Assembly (NCBI GenBank): GCA_964399535.1
Contig: CAYNRE010000074.1
Span: forward strand, 62,001 to 126,000
DNA from: CAYNRE01 sp964399535
Lineage (GTDB): Bacteria > Planctomycetota > Planctomycetia > Pirellulales > CAYNRE01
Direction: 5' to 3'
DNA length: 64,000 bases
Under the pieces are notes generated by a model. The model did no database searches, was not told the origin of the DNA, and was given only the letters and a program-made list of their open reading frames with translations. Below are positions 62,022-64,000 of this stretch, in pieces (within the stretch, counting starts at the first letter, position 1; each line of letters starts with the position of its first letter). The position numbers were made by a program, and so were the translations under genes.

Positions 62022-62340
62022 AGTTCGATAAACTCCCGACGAGGCGCTTTTCCGACGGTCTCCCGAGCCGGACCGTCCAGGCGGCCCCGGGCTCCGAGAG
62101 CCGATTCTTTAGTATAGTCTCGGCCCCGCCAGAGGCTCCCGGGCCGGTCTAGCCGGCAAATTCGGCGTTGCCGGGCCGGGGGGTTGCCTTGGCGGGGTCG
62201 CCCAAGCCGGGGCCGAGCGACCAACTGGCGCCGGGCGGTTAGAATCGAGTCGGGCGACGGTCGCCTTTGAGGCGCACGCGGTTCGCCCACCGAGCAATCC
62301 TGTTCGGCAGGGCACTTTCGAAGGGCTTGGGGTTGCGTTC
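62022..62340. other. intergenic region upstream of the ABC exporter
   Basis: I see no gene in these 319 bases. TATAGT (62114-62119) and TAGAAT (62240-62245) could be -10 elements, but matching -35 boxes are not clear. Confidence 0.4.
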
Positions 62341-63978
62341 GTGCGGCGACTTTTGACCTTACTAGCCACGGCCGATCGGCGCGAATTGGCCTGGGCCGTG
62401 GGGGTCGCGCTTGCCAGCGGGGTGGCCAGTTCGCTGCTCGTAGCCATCATTGCTCAGTGCGCCTCTCGGCCCGCCACGGTCACCTTGGCCTTGGCGGGTT
62501 GGTTCAGCCTCTTGGTGCTGCTTGCGCTGTTGAGTCGCATCGCATCGCAATTGCTGCTGATTCATTTGGTTCAGGGCACCGTCTACCGGCTGCGGCTTCA
62601 GTTGTGTGGCCGGATTGTCGCGGCGCCCCTTGCGCACCTGGAACGCCTCAGGCCCGGCCAGTTGCTGGCCACACTGACCGACGACGTTCAGGCCGTGGCC
62701 GACGCCGTGCAGGGCATGCCCTTTCTGTGCTACAACCTGGCCACGCTGGTGGGGTGCCTGGCATACCTGGCCTGGCTATCGCCCCCGATCCTGATCGGCA
62801 CCCTGGCGCTGCTGCTTCCCGGGGTAGCCAGCTACCGGCTGGTGGAAGGCTCGGCGCTGGCCGCGATGCGCCGTGCCCGGTTGCGCTACGACACGCTGAT
62901 CGACTATTTCCGCTCGGTCGTCGAGGGGGTCAAAGAGCTTCAACTTCACCCGCTCAGGCGGCAAGACTTCTTTCGCCGGGGCCTGGAGGCCACGGCCCAA
63001 AGCTGTCGCCAGGATCAGTTCCGCGGGCTGGCCCTGTACTCGGTGGCGGGGGCCTGGACCCAGCTTTGGCTAATGCTCTGGCTGGGCCTGCTCTTATTCG
63101 CTCTGCCCCGCTTCTGGCAGGTCGATCCGGCCTTGCTCGTGGCCTACTGCTTGACCGTGCTGTATATGTTGCGGCCGGTCGATTTTCTGCTGCACATCCT
63201 TCCGGTCGTGGCTCGCGCCGAGGTGGCCCTGCAACAGGTCGAGTCGCTCGACCACTCGCTGCAGTCGGCCAGCACCCCCTCGGCTCGGCCTGCCGAAACA
63301 GCCGCATCGCCGCTCGCCCCGGCTACCGGCGTGATGGCGCCCGAGATCGTGCTGGCGGGCGTCACCCACCGCTATGCCGACCAGGGAGGAGAGCATGCCT
63401 TCACCCTGGGGCCGCTCGATTTGACCGTTTCCCCGGGGAAAGTGCTTTTTCTCACCGGGGGTAACGGCAGCGGAAAATCCACCCTGGCCAAGGTACTTAC
63501 CGGGCTCTATTGGCCCGACGAGGGACAAATTCGCGTGGCGGGCCAGGTTGTGGGCGAAGGGGAGCGGGCCAGCTACCGCCAGCTATTCTCGGCGGTCTTT
63601 GCCGACGCTCACTTGTTCGACCGCTGGTATGGATTGAACCAGCCGAGCGATGCCGAGGTCGCTCAGCAGTTGGTCCGGCTAAAGCTTTCGGGGCGCGTAC
63701 GGCTCAGCCCCGAGGGGATCGAGCCGCGCGGCCTGTCGCAGGGCCAGCGGAAGCGGGTGGCGCTGGTTACCGCCCTGCTGGAAAACCGGCCGCTCTACGT
63801 GTTCGACGAGTGGGCCTCGGAGCAGGATCCCGAGTTCAAAGAGTACTTCTACCGCTGCCTGTTGGCCGAGCTGCGCGAGCGCGGCAAATCCGTGGTGGTA
63901 ATCAGCCACGACGATCGCTACTTTCACCTGGCCGACCAACGGGTGAAGTTGGAAGACGGGCAAATCGTCGAGGGGTAG
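62341..63978 (+). CDS. cyclic-peptide-type ABC exporter (SyrD/PvdE-like)
   Basis: The 545-residue protein fuses a six-helix exporter membrane domain (about 15-300) to an ATPase domain (about 330-545) with Walker A G-G-N-G-S-G-K-S-T, signature L-S-Q-G-Q-R-K-R-V, Walker B L-Y-V-F-D-E-W and switch V-V-I-S-H-D. The R-x-Y-F-x-x-x-E-G-x-K-E-L-Q-L-H linker (Y-F-R-S-V-V-E-G-V-K-E-L) and F-D-E-W-A-S-E-Q-D-P are characteristic of the SyrD/PvdE/YojI branch that exports non-ribosomal or microcin-type peptides. No peptide synthetase is in the window. The start is GTG 62341. Confidence 0.88.
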   Translation: MRRLLTLLATADRRELAWAVGVALASGVASSLLVAIIAQCASRPATVTLALAGWFSLLVLLALLSRIASQLLLIHLVQGTVYRLRLQLCGRIVAAPLAHLERLRPGQLLATLTDDVQAVADAVQGMPFLCYNLATLVGCLAYLAWLSPPILIGTLALLLPGVASYRLVEGSALAAMRRARLRYDTLIDYFRSVVEGVKELQLHPLRRQDFFRRGLEATAQSCRQDQFRGLALYSVAGAWTQLWLMLWLGLLLFALPRFWQVDPALLVAYCLTVLYMLRPVDFLLHILPVVARAEVALQQVESLDHSLQSASTPSARPAETAASPLAPATGVMAPEIVLAGVTHRYADQGGEHAFTLGPLDLTVSPGKVLFLTGGNGSGKSTLAKVLTGLYWPDEGQIRVAGQVVGEGERASYRQLFSAVFADAHLFDRWYGLNQPSDAEVAQQLVRLKLSGRVRLSPEGIEPRGLSQGQRKRVALVTALLENRPLYVFDEWASEQDPEFKEYFYRCLLAELRERGKSVVVISHDDRYFHLADQRVKLEDGQIVEG

Positions 63979-64000
63979 CCGCTTGTGCAAGCATCGGCTG

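Overview
The window is GC-rich (by eye about 65% G+C) bacterial chromosome, most likely from a planctomycete of the Pirellulales type. Indicators are planctomycete-style Ser/Thr kinases (one with DFN in place of DFG) beside an ECF sigma factor, a redoxin/cytochrome c/copper-monooxygenase fusion, a DUF1080 secreted hydrolase, a TPR glycosyltransferase, a Tat-targeted molybdenum hydroxylase, and a flagellar fliM standing outside any flagellar cluster. I could not run a database search, so the taxonomic call is inference from gene content.

Layout. 1-5.3 kb (+): the end of a BamD-like gene, lptE, folP, proA and fliM. 5.3-8.7 kb (-): phosphohexomutase and a short uvrC. 9.0-11.2 kb (+): a second phosphohexomutase (glmM-like), whose last 48 bp are duplicated on the far side of an AT-richer insertion carrying a SprT-like membrane metalloprotease. 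11.2-16.2 kb (-): a four-part redox/copper fusion protein and a membrane Ser/Thr kinase, divergent from an ECF sigma factor (16.6 kb). 17.5-25.8 kb: small membrane protein, BON protein with tandem terminators, SDR, TPR mannosyltransferase-like protein, family III CoA-transferase and VWA protein. 25.8-33.5 kb: serine hydrolase, cysK, a PadR/HAAS pair with a clear operator, acs, an unknown gene and DUF1080. 33.9-38.0 kb (+): a four-gene molybdenum hydroxylase operon whose electron-transfer subunits have lost cluster ligands. 38.1-46.6 kb: pfkA, a polyprenol-phosphate mannosyltransferase-like enzyme, an MFS transporter, and a Wzz/AAA+/BY-kinase-like polysaccharide-export cluster. 46.8-50.5 kb (+): trpF, ahcY, DUF1015. 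50.5-52.6 kb: three parS sites followed by parA and parB, which suggests proximity to oriC. 52.8 kb: tRNA-Pro(TGG). 52.9-56 kb: MarR/DUF1398 operon, secreted acetolactate-decarboxylase-like protein and DsrE protein. 56.3-64 kb: a second Ser/Thr kinase, GNAT acetyltransferase, a secreted unknown, an arsR-arsM arsenic unit with its operator, and a cyclic-peptide-type ABC exporter.

The strongest leads are: (1) the 48-bp direct repeat that brackets the SprT-like cassette at the 3' end of glmM, as site-specific insertion would leave; (2) the molybdenum hydroxylase operon, in which all four ligands of the ferredoxin-type [2Fe-2S] cluster are exactly replaced by serine, the FAD subunit lacks most of its [4Fe-4S] cysteines, and a 78-residue cysteine-rich protein follows; (3) a GAF domain fused to a secreted redoxin-cytochrome-PHM protein; and (4) a UvrC ending without its helix-hairpin-helix domain. 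I found no CRISPR array, transposase, integrase or rRNA gene.
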